Positions 1 to 8,273 of a DNA stretch of 64,000 nt are shown one piece after another. The stretch is from assembly GCF_002139935.1 (NCBI RefSeq), contig NZ_CP015578.1, positions 1,302,001 to 1,366,000 of the forward strand, given 5' to 3'. The DNA comes from Campylobacter lanienae NCTC 13004 (lineage in GTDB: Bacteria > Campylobacterota > Campylobacteria > Campylobacterales > Campylobacteraceae). Both the position numbers and the translations under genes were made by a program. The notes below the pieces were generated by a model. That model worked only from the letters and a program-made list of their open reading frames with translations, was not told where the DNA came from and did no database searches. Each line of letters begins with the position of its first letter. The stretch's first letter is position 1.

Positions 1-554
1 AGCCCAATTGATATAGCTTTTTTGATATCCATTTTTAAAAATCCCACAAATATCGGTGTTAAAAATAGCGCCCCGCCAATCCCAGCCGATATCGCCACAG
101 CACCTACTAAAACCCCCACACCAAACATTATAAATTTAGATATATCTTTTGGATTTTCATTTACCACATCAGCTTGAAAAAACTTAATTATAGCCACAAA
201 AAGTATAAAAAGCACCGCTAATTTAAGCACAATACCAGGCATATTTAAAACGATAAATCCGCTAAAACTAGCCCCCAAAAGCCCACCAATGCCAACTACA
301 ATCCCATCATTTAAAACCAATTTTTTATTTTTATAATTTATATAACTACCAAACACCGCCCCCATAAACATCTGAAGCACACTAATACCAATTGCACTCT
401 TAATATCAAAACCCAAATTTAGCAGTATCGGAACCAAAATCGTCCCCCCGCCAATCCCAAAAAATCCGCTAATAAACCCCACACCAACCCCGATAGCGAC
501 AAATAACGCAATCAACAAATAGATAGTATCGCCAGATAAGATCATATCAACCAT
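1..554 (-). CDS. TSUP-family (TauE/SafE-type) membrane transporter, C-terminus cut by window edge
   Basis: Reading leftward from the ATG at 554 (or the in-frame ATG three codons later) gives an uninterrupted, very hydrophobic protein of at least 184 residues that runs off the window. Near residues 25-45 it has the glycine-rich segment GFFGIGGGTILVP, the hallmark of the TSUP / sulfite exporter TauE-SafE family, and a second similar segment (AISAGIGGALFLTPIF) near residues 155-170, matching the two-fold repeat of these permeases. The family exports or imports sulfur-containing or organic anions across the inner membrane; the substrate cannot be told here. It is divergent from trpE, with its own TATAAT at 580-585 and an AAGGTG ribosome site. 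Confidence 0.85.
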   Translation of the reverse strand, partial: MVDMILSGDTIYLLIALFVAIGVGVGFISGFFGIGGGTILVPILLNLGFDIKSAIGISVLQMFMGAVFGSYINYKNKKLVLNDGIVVGIGGLLGASFSGFIVLNMPGIVLKLAVLFILFVAIIKFFQADVVNENPKDISKFIMFGVGVLVGAVAISAGIGGALFLTPIFVGFLKMDIKKAISIG

Positions 555-579
555 TTTTACACCTTAAATTTAATGCCAA

Positions 580-585
580 ATTATA
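580..585 (-). promoter_or_regulatory. -10 box for the TSUP transporter gene
   Basis: On the minus strand this reads TATAAT, preceded by AC, 25 bases upstream of the ATG at 554. It lies back to back with the trpE promoter, so the two genes are divergently transcribed from one short intergenic region. Confidence 0.55.
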
Positions 586-630
586 GTAATCCTAAGATAA
601 AATCTAGCTTTGAAATAGTAATTTTTAAGA

Positions 631-656
631 TTGATAAAGAAAATTTTTTGTATAAT
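631..656 (+). promoter_or_regulatory. trpE promoter
   Basis: An extended -10 (TG followed by TATAAT at 651-656) lies 30 bases before the trpE start, with a TTGATA at 631-636 that is rather close for a -35. The predicted leader is only about 25 bases. It has no room for a leader peptide or attenuator hairpin, so I see no sign of classical trp attenuation. Confidence 0.65.
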
Positions 657-686
657 ATTTCTTTAAAAAAACTTTTTGGAGCTAAT

Positions 687-1946
687 ATGCTTTTACTCTG
701 TGATCCAACCATATATTTTAGAGAAATTTTACGCCAATATCCAAAATCTTATCTAGCTGAAGATGAGACTCAATCAATCATCGGAATTGATTGTGAGTAT
801 ATCAGCGGAGATGACTTTGGCAAATTAAACGATAGAATAAAAAACGGCCAAAAAATCTCAAATTTTGCCGGGCTTTTTGGCGTTTTAAGCTATGAAGCAG
901 TATATAAATTCGAAAAAATTGGTGAGCTTAAACCCGCATTATATGAGTTTCCATTATATCATTATAGCGACGCTAAAGCCTATCTTCACTATGACAAACA
1001 GAGTAAAATTTATAGCTTTTATGGTGATAGCAACTACTTTAATAATCTTAAAGATATTAAGCCACTTAAATCAGATAAAAGCTATTTTTACACCATCAAA
1101 AGCGACTTAAATAGCCAAAAAGCCGACTATTTAAAGATGATTGAAACGGCTAAAAATTATATAAAAAATGGTGATATTTTCCAAGTAGTCTTATCCAAAA
1201 CTTTAGAGCTTCAAAGCGATTTTGATCCACTTGAATTTTATGAAATTTTAAAATCACAAAATCCTAGCCCATATATGTTTTACTATCCAAGTGAATTTGG
1301 CACCATCGTAGGTAGTAGCCCAGAGCTAGTAGTAGAGATCAAAAAGGGCATTATCCACACAAGCCCAATTGCCGGAACCAAAAAGCGTGGGAGAGATGCT
1401 AATGAAGATGAAATTATAAAAAATGAGCTTTTAAATGATGAAAAAGAGCTTAGTGAGCATAGAATGCTAATTGATTTAGCTAGAAATGATATAGGCAAAT
1501 TCGCACTTCCAAGTAGCGTAAAAGTGATAAATCCTATACATATTAAGTTTTATGAAAGTGTAATGCATATCGTAAGTGATATATACGCAGAGCTTAGAGA
1601 CTCATCATCAGCGATGGATGCGATAGCTACGATATTTCCTGCTGGCACACTTAGCGGTAGCCCAAAGATAAGAGCGATGCAAATTATAAATGAGCTTGAA
1701 GAGCATAGTCGTGGAATTTATGGTGGTGGGATTGGATTTTGGCATTTTAATGGCGATATGCAAATGGCGATTTTGATTCGTTCAGCTATATTTGTGCCAA
1801 ATTCAGATTCAAATCGTGTATTTATCGGCGCTGGTGCTGGTATCGTATGGGATAGCATAGCCCAAAATGAGTATGAAGAGATCTGCAACAAACGCAAAAG
1901 CTGTCTAAAAATCTTCGAGCAATACGCAACCAAAAGGGATAAATAA
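687..1946 (+). CDS. trpE: anthranilate synthase component I
   Basis: TrpE converts chorismate to anthranilate using ammonia from the TrpG glutaminase, the first step of tryptophan synthesis. The C-terminal chorismate-binding domain is complete, with PIAGTKKRG at about residues 227-235, the EHRMLIDLARND block, GTLSGSPK at about 320-327 and the terminal EYEEICNKRKSCLKIF block. The reading frame is open back to 573, but I choose the ATG at 687. GGAG sits just upstream of it, and a TATAAT box at 651-656 lies inside the apparent extension. The 419-residue product is somewhat short for TrpE, as is usual in Campylobacter. Its stop overlaps the trpGD start by one base (TAATG), so the two are probably translationally coupled. 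Confidence 0.95.
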   Translation: MLLLCDPTIYFREILRQYPKSYLAEDETQSIIGIDCEYISGDDFGKLNDRIKNGQKISNFAGLFGVLSYEAVYKFEKIGELKPALYEFPLYHYSDAKAYLHYDKQSKIYSFYGDSNYFNNLKDIKPLKSDKSYFYTIKSDLNSQKADYLKMIETAKNYIKNGDIFQVVLSKTLELQSDFDPLEFYEILKSQNPSPYMFYYPSEFGTIVGSSPELVVEIKKGIIHTSPIAGTKKRGRDANEDEIIKNELLNDEKELSEHRMLIDLARNDIGKFALPSSVKVINPIHIKFYESVMHIVSDIYAELRDSSSAMDAIATIFPAGTLSGSPKIRAMQIINELEEHSRGIYGGGIGFWHFNGDMQMAILIRSAIFVPNSDSNRVFIGAGAGIVWDSIAQNEYEEICNKRKSCLKIFEQYATKRDK

Positions 1947-3547
1947 TGATTTTAATGATTGATAATTATGATAGTTTTGTCTATAATATCTATCAATATA
2001 TCTTAGATACAACTAATGAGTCTATAAAATGCGTTAGAAATGATGAGATCACAATTGATGAGATCAAAGCCTTAAATCCATCTAAAATTATCCTAAGCCC
2101 AGGGCCAAAGCACCCCAAAGATAGTGGCGTTTGCTTAGATATTTTAAGGGCGAATTTAGGCATTCCTATACTTGGAATTTGCCTTGGGCATCAAGCTATC
2201 GGGCTAGTTTATGGTGCTGATATCAAGGTACTTGACACCCCAGTACACGGCAAAATATCCCAAATTCATATCCAACAAAATAGCCTTATATTTAATGGCT
2301 TACCAACTGAATTTAGCGTGATGAGATACCACTCTTTATATGTAGATAATCTACCGCCAAACTTGCAAGCCACAGCTTATAGCAGCGATGGGGTTTTGAT
2401 GGCGTTAGAAGATAGTAAAAATCAAATTTTTGGGATACAATTTCACCCTGAAAGCTTCTTTAGTCAATATGGCAAACAGATAATAGCAAACTTCGTCTCG
2501 CTAAATAAAAAAGATAATGAAGAGCCTAAAAAAGCCAATTTCGCACCATTTCTTACCAAGCTCCAAAAGGGCTTTGCCCTTGATAGCAAGGATTATGAGA
2601 TAATATGCAAAGAGATTTATAAGAAAAATTATGATGAAGTCCAGCTTGGGGCTTTACTAGTTTTAATAAGCGAAAAATCCCTATATCCAGATAGCTTAGC
2701 AGCACTTGTAAAAAATATACTAAAATACTCAACTACATATAGTGATAACTCCAAAATGATGGATATAGTAGGCACAGGTGGCGATGGCCTAAAAACGATA
2801 AATATCTCCACAACAACAGCCTTCATACTAGCATCTTTGGGTGTCAAAGTAGCCAAACACGGCAACAAAGCCATAACCTCCAAAAGCGGTAGTAGCGATG
2901 TTTTAGGTCAAATAGGTATAAATCTAGATAGCGATATCGAGCATTTGAAATTTAAACTCAATAACCAAAATTTAGCCTTTTTTCATGCTCCATATTTTCA
3001 CCCTATTACAGCTAGTGTGCGTGATGTGAGATTAAGGCTTGGTGTGGGAACGGTCTTTAATATCCTTGGCCCACTTCTAAATCCAAATTTAAGCCTTAGC
3101 AATCAAGTAGTAGGCAACTACCTTGAAGAAGTTAATGAGTTAATCGCAGCTACTTTACTAAATTTAGGTCGCAAACACGCTATTGTAGTCCATGGAATGG
3201 ACTCTATGGATGAGATAACCCTTTGCGATGAGACTCTAATCCACGAAGTCAAAGATGGCAAAATACTAGAATATAAGATCACGCCAGAGCAATTTGGCTT
3301 TAAAAGGGCATTCCACTCTGATATTGCCGGTGGCGATGCTAGTTACAATGCCGAAATTTTAAAAGCCACGCTAAAAGGCGAGCTTAGTGGGCCAAAATTT
3401 GATATAGTGCTTTTAAATGCGATGTTTGCTCTATATACAGCAGATGGCGCCAACTCTCCACTAGAAGCTAAGGATATAATCTTAAATGCGATTAAATCTG
3501 GCAAGGTTTGGGAGTTTTATCAAAGCTATGTGGAGAGTTTTGAGTAG
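1946..3547 (+). CDS. trpD: bifunctional anthranilate synthase glutaminase / anthranilate phosphoribosyltransferase (TrpGD fusion)
   Basis: Residues 1 to about 190 are a class I glutamine amidotransferase with the nucleophile Cys79 in GICLGHQ and the FHPES motif near residue 168. They supply ammonia to TrpE. From about residue 200 the protein is an anthranilate phosphoribosyltransferase, with the PRPP-binding GTGGDGLKTINIST near residue 275 and the KHGNKAITSKSGSSD block. It joins phosphoribose to anthranilate. The fusion is also known in C. jejuni and enterobacteria. The gene directly follows trpE. In C. jejuni trpF comes next, but here about 4.7 kb of DNA-modification genes intervene. Confidence 0.95.
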   Translation: MILMIDNYDSFVYNIYQYILDTTNESIKCVRNDEITIDEIKALNPSKIILSPGPKHPKDSGVCLDILRANLGIPILGICLGHQAIGLVYGADIKVLDTPVHGKISQIHIQQNSLIFNGLPTEFSVMRYHSLYVDNLPPNLQATAYSSDGVLMALEDSKNQIFGIQFHPESFFSQYGKQIIANFVSLNKKDNEEPKKANFAPFLTKLQKGFALDSKDYEIICKEIYKKNYDEVQLGALLVLISEKSLYPDSLAALVKNILKYSTTYSDNSKMMDIVGTGGDGLKTINISTTTAFILASLGVKVAKHGNKAITSKSGSSDVLGQIGINLDSDIEHLKFKLNNQNLAFFHAPYFHPITASVRDVRLRLGVGTVFNILGPLLNPNLSLSNQVVGNYLEEVNELIAATLLNLGRKHAIVVHGMDSMDEITLCDETLIHEVKDGKILEYKITPEQFGFKRAFHSDIAGGDASYNAEILKATLKGELSGPKFDIVLLNAMFALYTADGANSPLEAKDIILNAIKSGKVWEFYQSYVESFE

Positions 3548-3553
3548 ATTTAG

Positions 3554-3597
3554 AAAATTCAGTGAGTTTATAACTATATCAAAATTTGCTGAATTTT
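3554..3597 (+). terminator. possible terminator after trpGD
   Basis: AAAATTCAG at 3554-3562 pairs with CTGAATTTT at 3589-3597 across a 26-base loop, just after the trpGD stop. The loop is long and the T-run short, so this may be only a weak transcript end between the trp genes and the converging methyltransferase operon. Confidence 0.3.
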
Positions 3598-3617
3598 ATA
3601 AATTTAGAATTCAAATT

Positions 3618-4598
3618 TTATAATTTATTCAATTTTATAAATTTAAAAATTTCTTTTGCGATAGCATAGCTAACATTTACTGTCACAGCATTACCAAATT
3701 GTTTATACGCTTGACAATCAGATACAACTTGCTTCCAGTCATCTGGAAAACCCTGTAGTTTCCTACACTCATTTGGCGTTAATTTTCTTATATTGGTTCT
3801 GGTTTCATCGTTATTTGCTACAAAATTTTTTTCATCTGTCACATAGTTATCTTGACTAGCTCGATGCATTTTTGCCATTGTAGCAGTCAAAGTTTTTGAG
3901 ATAGGCAAATCTATTGTAGGTTTTGCCATATAACCCTTTGTGCCATATCCTAATATAGTATTTATAATTTTTTTTGATAAAAAATACTTAGCTTCTACTT
4001 TTTCATCTAATAAATCTTGAGTTGTTATTTCTAATTTTTGTTTTTTAGGAAATTTAAATTTTGTTTTTTTAAAGTATTTTTTTGAAAATGCCACTATGAA
4101 ACATCGATTTCTGCGTTGTGGTATCCCAAAATCAGCACTATTTAACACTTCATAATATATATAAAATCCAAGTTTATCTAACTCTAATAAGATTTTATCA
4201 AAAGTTTTTCCTTTATCGTGATTTATTATATTTTTTACATTTTCTAAAACAACAACTTTTGTGTTATGTTTTTCTATAATTTTTTGAATTTCAAAAAATA
4301 GAGTTCCTCTCTGTGTGTCACTAAAGCCTTCTAGTTTTCCAAGAGTACTAAAAGGTTGACAAGGGAAACCGGCTAATAAAATTTCGTGTTTTGGAATTTC
4401 ATCTTGTAATTCTCTTATATCTCCATAAATTATCTCTTTACCAACATTTTCTTGATATGTTAAACAAGCAAATTTATCAAAGTCATTAGCCCAAATCAAA
4501 TTAAATCCAGCGTATTTAAAACCCAAATCCAATCCACCAATACCAGCAAAAAGGCTAATAGTGTCAAATTCGATATTTATTGGTTTAATTCTTTGCAT
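3618..4598 (-). CDS. type II DNA (cytosine-C5) methyltransferase, first of a pair
   Basis: A complete 326-residue C5 methyltransferase. Visible motifs are FAGIGGLDLGF (motif I, S-adenosylmethionine binding, residues 17-27), GFPCQPFS with catalytic Cys80 (IV), ENV at 119-121 (VI), QRRNR at 161-165 (VIII) and QFGNAV near the C-terminus (X). It should methylate C5 of cytosine in a specific short sequence and so protect it from the linked endonuclease. Its ATG is 2 bases after the stop of the second methyltransferase, making it the last gene of a three-gene leftward operon. The specificity cannot be read from sequence. Base composition looks more AT-rich than the flanking trp genes, consistent with horizontal gain. 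Confidence 0.93.
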   Translation of the reverse strand: MQRIKPINIEFDTISLFAGIGGLDLGFKYAGFNLIWANDFDKFACLTYQENVGKEIIYGDIRELQDEIPKHEILLAGFPCQPFSTLGKLEGFSDTQRGTLFFEIQKIIEKHNTKVVVLENVKNIINHDKGKTFDKILLELDKLGFYIYYEVLNSADFGIPQRRNRCFIVAFSKKYFKKTKFKFPKKQKLEITTQDLLDEKVEAKYFLSKKIINTILGYGTKGYMAKPTIDLPISKTLTATMAKMHRASQDNYVTDEKNFVANNDETRTNIRKLTPNECRKLQGFPDDWKQVVSDCQAYKQFGNAVTVNVSYAIAKEIFKFIKLNKL

Positions 4599-4600
4599 AT

Positions 4601-5698
4601 TTATGAATTCGCTTTTATTAGTTCTTTTATAATTTGCATTAAAACATCTACAACAATTGAATTTCCACTTTGTTTATAACTTTGTGCATTAGAAACAGTT
4701 TGTTTAAAATCATCACAAAACCCCATAAGCCTTAAACTTTCTCTTGGTTGCAAAGCCCTAATTTTTCCGTTTGTTGTCACATAATTATTGACACTAGCCC
4801 TATGCGTATTGCCTTGCGTACTAAGAATCGCTCGTGCTATTTTTAAATCAATTTTTACATCTTCATGATAAAAATTTTTTGTTCCAGGAGACATTACATA
4901 AGTAACAAGTTTATCTGAAAGATATTTATCTACTATTTCTCCACCATTTTTTAGTTTAATGTTACCAAATTTATCATATGTCATATTTCCATTAGCACAA
5001 TTATCAAGCAAAAAATCTTGCATAGTATACTTAAGTAAAACTTCTTGTGGAAAATTAAATTTTTTGTAAACTTCTTCATCTTTAAAACCAACAACAAAAA
5101 GTCGTCTTCTACCTTGTGGAATTCCATAATTACGACTATCTAAAATTTTCCATTTTACAAAATAGTGAAGTTGAGAAAATGTATTTTGCATTATTTGCCA
5201 AGTTTTGCCTTTATCATGTGTCAAAACCCCATAAACATTTTCGTAAATAAAAAATTTAGGCTCTATTTCTTTTATCAATCTAACATAATCATAAAATAAT
5301 GTTCCTCTTGTATCCTCAAGCCCACCTCTAGCTCCAGCAATTGAAAAACTCTGGCAAGGACTTCCACCAACAAATAAGTCAACTTTATTTTTAAAATCAT
5401 TTCCATCTAACAATCTAACATCATAAAAAAATTTATCATCTGAAATTTTATAATTATTTTTATATGTAATTTCTACAAAATTTTTCTTTTTTGATTTTGT
5501 TTTATATAAATTTTTTACATATTTATTTTTATTATTTATGGAATTCATATTTTTTATGTTTTGTAATTCAATATCATAATTTATATTAATGTCAATATTA
5601 CCATTATCACAAGCAAATATAATTTCATGCTCTAAATTTAGTCGCCTAAAAGCATATTCAATAGCACCGATTCCGCTAAAAGTTGTAGCTAATCTCAA
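4601..5698 (-). CDS. type II DNA (cytosine-C5) methyltransferase, second of a pair, TTG start
   Basis: A second complete C5 methyltransferase of 365 residues, clearly different from its neighbour. Motif I is TFSGIGAIEYAF (residues 6-17), motif IV is GGSPCQSFS with catalytic Cys115, ENV follows near 153, then QGRRRLF and a C-terminal QSGNSIVV. Between motifs I and IV it carries a Lys/Asn-rich insertion (about residues 35-90). The start is TTG at 5698, whose TTG overlaps the TGA of the upstream endonuclease gene (TTGA). No later start is possible because motif I begins at residue 6. Two C5 enzymes beside one endonuclease usually means an asymmetric target, with each enzyme modifying one strand. 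Confidence 0.92.
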   Translation of the reverse strand: MRLATTFSGIGAIEYAFRRLNLEHEIIFACDNGNIDININYDIELQNIKNMNSINNKNKYVKNLYKTKSKKKNFVEITYKNNYKISDDKFFYDVRLLDGNDFKNKVDLFVGGSPCQSFSIAGARGGLEDTRGTLFYDYVRLIKEIEPKFFIYENVYGVLTHDKGKTWQIMQNTFSQLHYFVKWKILDSRNYGIPQGRRRLFVVGFKDEEVYKKFNFPQEVLLKYTMQDFLLDNCANGNMTYDKFGNIKLKNGGEIVDKYLSDKLVTYVMSPGTKNFYHEDVKIDLKIARAILSTQGNTHRASVNNYVTTNGKIRALQPRESLRLMGFCDDFKQTVSNAQSYKQSGNSIVVDVLMQIIKELIKANS

Positions 5699-6927
5699 AT
5701 TGTCTCACTTGATAAATCATAATTTGAATCTCGCCTTAATAGTTCTAATTTTTTAAATTTCTCATAATGTCTAGTCATAAATTCCATTCTTTTATCTGTC
5801 AAAATTGACTTAAAAATAGGCTGATTAAGAAGTAGTTTGCTTTTTAAAATTTCATCATCAAGTAAAAATGAAAAACATAAATTTTTATTTTCATCAACAG
5901 AAATTAAATGTTTATCAAATAAAGCATCAGCATTAGCACAAAGTAAAATTCCATTATTTATATCAAATTTTTCATTTTCGTTTGCCTCGGCATAACTTAC
6001 TATATGTGAAGCTCTAAAAAGAGTTCCAACTTTTGTATAATCTGCACTTATCCAAGTAAAAGGACAAATTATTTCATTATCTTTTTGCAAGCAAGCCATA
6101 ATTTCATCGGTCAACATTTTTCGCCATTTTGGTTGAAATTTTCTAGTTATCATTTCATCTGAATTAATATTTTCTTGTTGCTTTGCATTTTGTATGATTT
6201 TTTGCATTTGCTTTTGTTGATAATTCTCATAAGTTTCATTAGTCATATCAAGAAGTGTAAAAAATCTAGGATTTTTCTTTAAGATAATAAAAATTTTACC
6301 TTTTTGATCTAGTTTTTCTTCGCATAATAAACAAAATAAATCGCCTTTAAAAATATTTGCCCTTAATTGATGAAAATCCTCATCATTTCTTGCACCAATT
6401 CCATGAACTCTAACAGAGAGATTTATAGCAGTAAAATCATTATTGCTTAATTGTATATCTTTGATTTTTCTATAACTATTATAATTTTTATTTAATTTAT
6501 CAAAAATTCTTTTTGTAAATTCTAACTTAAAATATTTTATATTTTCATTAACTAAATAAACATCTTTGAAATCATTTAATAAATAATTATTATCTCTTGG
6601 ATTTTTCAAATTTAATGTTTCATAAAACTTTAAACTTAAACCTATATTGCTTTGATGAGCCGTTTCAAAAGGAGCATTTCTTTTATTTTCTAATTCGTAC
6701 ATTTCATCAATACTAAGATAATAAAGTAAATTTCTTTCTAAAGAATTTTGTTTAGTTGCTTTAGCAAAAGTTGGAATATCTGAGTGATTTATAATTTTAT
6801 AAAAAAGATAAAATTTGCTATAACTATTTTCTTTAATATACTTTGTCATTATAGGAGATACATCATCTAAAAAATCTAAAATTTTATATTTATCCTCTAT
6901 AAATTCGTTAGTATATATTTTACTCAT
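5695..6927 (-). CDS. HNH restriction endonuclease of the type II system
   Basis: A 410-residue protein whose C-terminal part fits the HNH_2 nuclease pattern. Cys288 is followed by LFRASHIVSYAEANENEKFD with His308, then NNGILLCANADALFDKHLIS with Asn324-325, Asp338 and His340. The N-terminal 270 residues are not recognisable to me and may hold target recognition. Being first in an operon with two cytosine methyltransferases strongly suggests it is the restriction subunit. It would cut unmodified DNA such as incoming phage or plasmid. It begins with ATG at 6927 behind AAAAGGG, and a TATAAT-type -10 lies at 6953-6958. No controller (C) protein gene accompanies it. Confidence 0.82.
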   Translation of the reverse strand: MSKIYTNEFIEDKYKILDFLDDVSPIMTKYIKENSYSKFYLFYKIINHSDIPTFAKATKQNSLERNLLYYLSIDEMYELENKRNAPFETAHQSNIGLSLKFYETLNLKNPRDNNYLLNDFKDVYLVNENIKYFKLEFTKRIFDKLNKNYNSYRKIKDIQLSNNDFTAINLSVRVHGIGARNDEDFHQLRANIFKGDLFCLLCEEKLDQKGKIFIILKKNPRFFTLLDMTNETYENYQQKQMQKIIQNAKQQENINSDEMITRKFQPKWRKMLTDEIMACLQKDNEIICPFTWISADYTKVGTLFRASHIVSYAEANENEKFDINNGILLCANADALFDKHLISVDENKNLCFSFLLDDEILKSKLLLNQPIFKSILTDKRMEFMTRHYEKFKKLELLRRDSNYDLSSETI

Positions 6928-6952
6928 AATTCTAGCCCTTTTAAATGGGCAA

Positions 6953-6958
6953 ATTATA
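6953..6958 (-). promoter_or_regulatory. -10 box of the restriction-modification operon
   Basis: Minus strand reads TG TATAAT, an extended -10, 26 bases upstream of the endonuclease ATG. A short GCCC/GGGC inverted repeat (6935-6950) lies between it and the start, close to the expected transcription start. Confidence 0.6.
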
Positions 6959-7141
6959 CATAAATAAAATAAAATTAATATAAATTGTAATATAGACCTA
7001 TTATTAACTAAGTTATTTTTGCGTGTTGATTTGCTTCAACAAACAATTTAAATTGTTTCTTTACTATAATTTCGCACTATTTACAAATTTTAATACCAAA
7101 AATTAAAAACAAATTTGAGCAAATTCAAAGTTAAAATTTAA

Positions 7142-7147
7142 TATAAT
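7142..7147 (+). promoter_or_regulatory. -10 box for the adenine methyltransferase-trpFBA operon
   Basis: TATAAT at 7142-7147 lies 26 bases before the ATG at 7173. Because the restriction-modification operon separates trpFBA from the trpE promoter and runs the other way, this promoter probably drives the downstream trp genes as well. Confidence 0.6.
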
Positions 7148-7172
7148 CTGTTTCTTGAAATTTGGAGATTTA

Positions 7173-8273
7173 ATGAAAGAAAAAAAAGAGTATCTAAGTG
7201 AGCAATTAATCAGCTATCTAGGCAATAAACGCTCACTCCTATCAAATATCACTAAAGTGATAACTGATATCAAAAATGATCTTGCCAAAAGCAAGATATC
7301 ATTTGCTGATGTTTTTAGTGGTAGCGGCATAGTCGCAAGAGCTGCTAAATCTCATTCTAGCGTAATCTTTGCCAATGATTTAGAGAGATACTCATACATT
7401 ATAAACTCATGTTATCTATCAAATTACAATCCAAATTTGATAGATAATCTATCTAAATATTTTACTCAAATTCAAAATAATTTCACCCCAAAAGAGAGCT
7501 TTATAAGCGAACTTTATGCCCCAAAAAATGATGAAAATATCCAAAAAAATGAAAGAGTTTTTTACTCTAGGCAAAATGCGTTAATTTTAGGCGGTTTAAG
7601 AGATGAAATATCTAAAATTCCAACTGAATTTCAAAAATATTTTATCGCCCCGCTGCTTAGTCAGGCTTCCATCCACTCCAATACCGGTGGGGTTTTTAAA
7701 GGATTTTATAAAGACAAAGATGGCGTTGGTAAATTTGGCGGACAGGGCGAAAATGCATTGAGGCGAATTCTGGGTAAAATAGAGCTAAAAATGCCGATTT
7801 TTTCAAATTTTCAAAGTGAATTTGAAGTTTTCCAAAATGACGCTTTGGAATTTGCCAAATCCATATCAAAAGTCGATATAGCCTATTTTGACCCACCTTA
7901 TAATCAACATCCTTATGGGTCAAACTACTTTATGTTAAATTTAATTAGCAATTTTAAAGCTCCAAATATAGAACAAATCAGCAAAGTTAGCGGCATACCA
8001 AACGACTGGAACCGCTCAAAATATAATAAAAAAGCAAAAGCAAGCGATGAATTTTTCAACCTTTTAAGCGAATTTAAAGCCAAATATCTAATCATCTCAT
8101 TTAGCTCAGATGGCTTTATCAGTATGAATGAATTTTTGATAAATTTAGCAAAAATTGGCGAGGTTGATAAGGTAGAGATCAAATACCCAACTTACAGAGC
8201 TAGTAGAAATTTAAACTCAAGAGATTTATATGTGACAGAGTATCTTTATATCATCAAAAAGGATATGAGATGA
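7173..8273 (+). CDS. D12-class DNA adenine (N6) methyltransferase
   Basis: The N-terminus has SYLGNKRSLL (motif X-like) and DVFSGSGIVAR (motif I, cofactor binding). Near residues 238-241 is the catalytic DPPY inside YFDPPYNQHPYGSNYF. This order marks the Dam-like alpha / D12 class, which methylates N6 of adenine. I start at the ATG at 7173, which has GGAG 5 bases upstream; the frame extends six codons to a TTG with no ribosome site. No cognate endonuclease is adjacent that would obviously pair with an adenine methyltransferase, so it may be a solitary regulatory or protective enzyme. Its TGA overlaps the trpF ATG (ATGA), tying its translation to the trp genes. Confidence 0.9.
   Translation: MKEKKEYLSEQLISYLGNKRSLLSNITKVITDIKNDLAKSKISFADVFSGSGIVARAAKSHSSVIFANDLERYSYIINSCYLSNYNPNLIDNLSKYFTQIQNNFTPKESFISELYAPKNDENIQKNERVFYSRQNALILGGLRDEISKIPTEFQKYFIAPLLSQASIHSNTGGVFKGFYKDKDGVGKFGGQGENALRRILGKIELKMPIFSNFQSEFEVFQNDALEFAKSISKVDIAYFDPPYNQHPYGSNYFMLNLISNFKAPNIEQISKVSGIPNDWNRSKYNKKAKASDEFFNLLSEFKAKYLIISFSSDGFISMNEFLINLAKIGEVDKVEIKYPTYRASRNLNSRDLYVTEYLYIIKKDMR

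Noticed and set aside
555-686. trp attenuator or leader peptide before trpE
   Set aside because: The promoter leaves only about 25 bases of leader, with no Trp codons in a small frame and no competing hairpins.
573-686. Longer TrpE starting at 573
   Set aside because: The extension contains the -10 box, lacks a ribosome site and is not part of the conserved enzyme; ATG 687 has GGAG.
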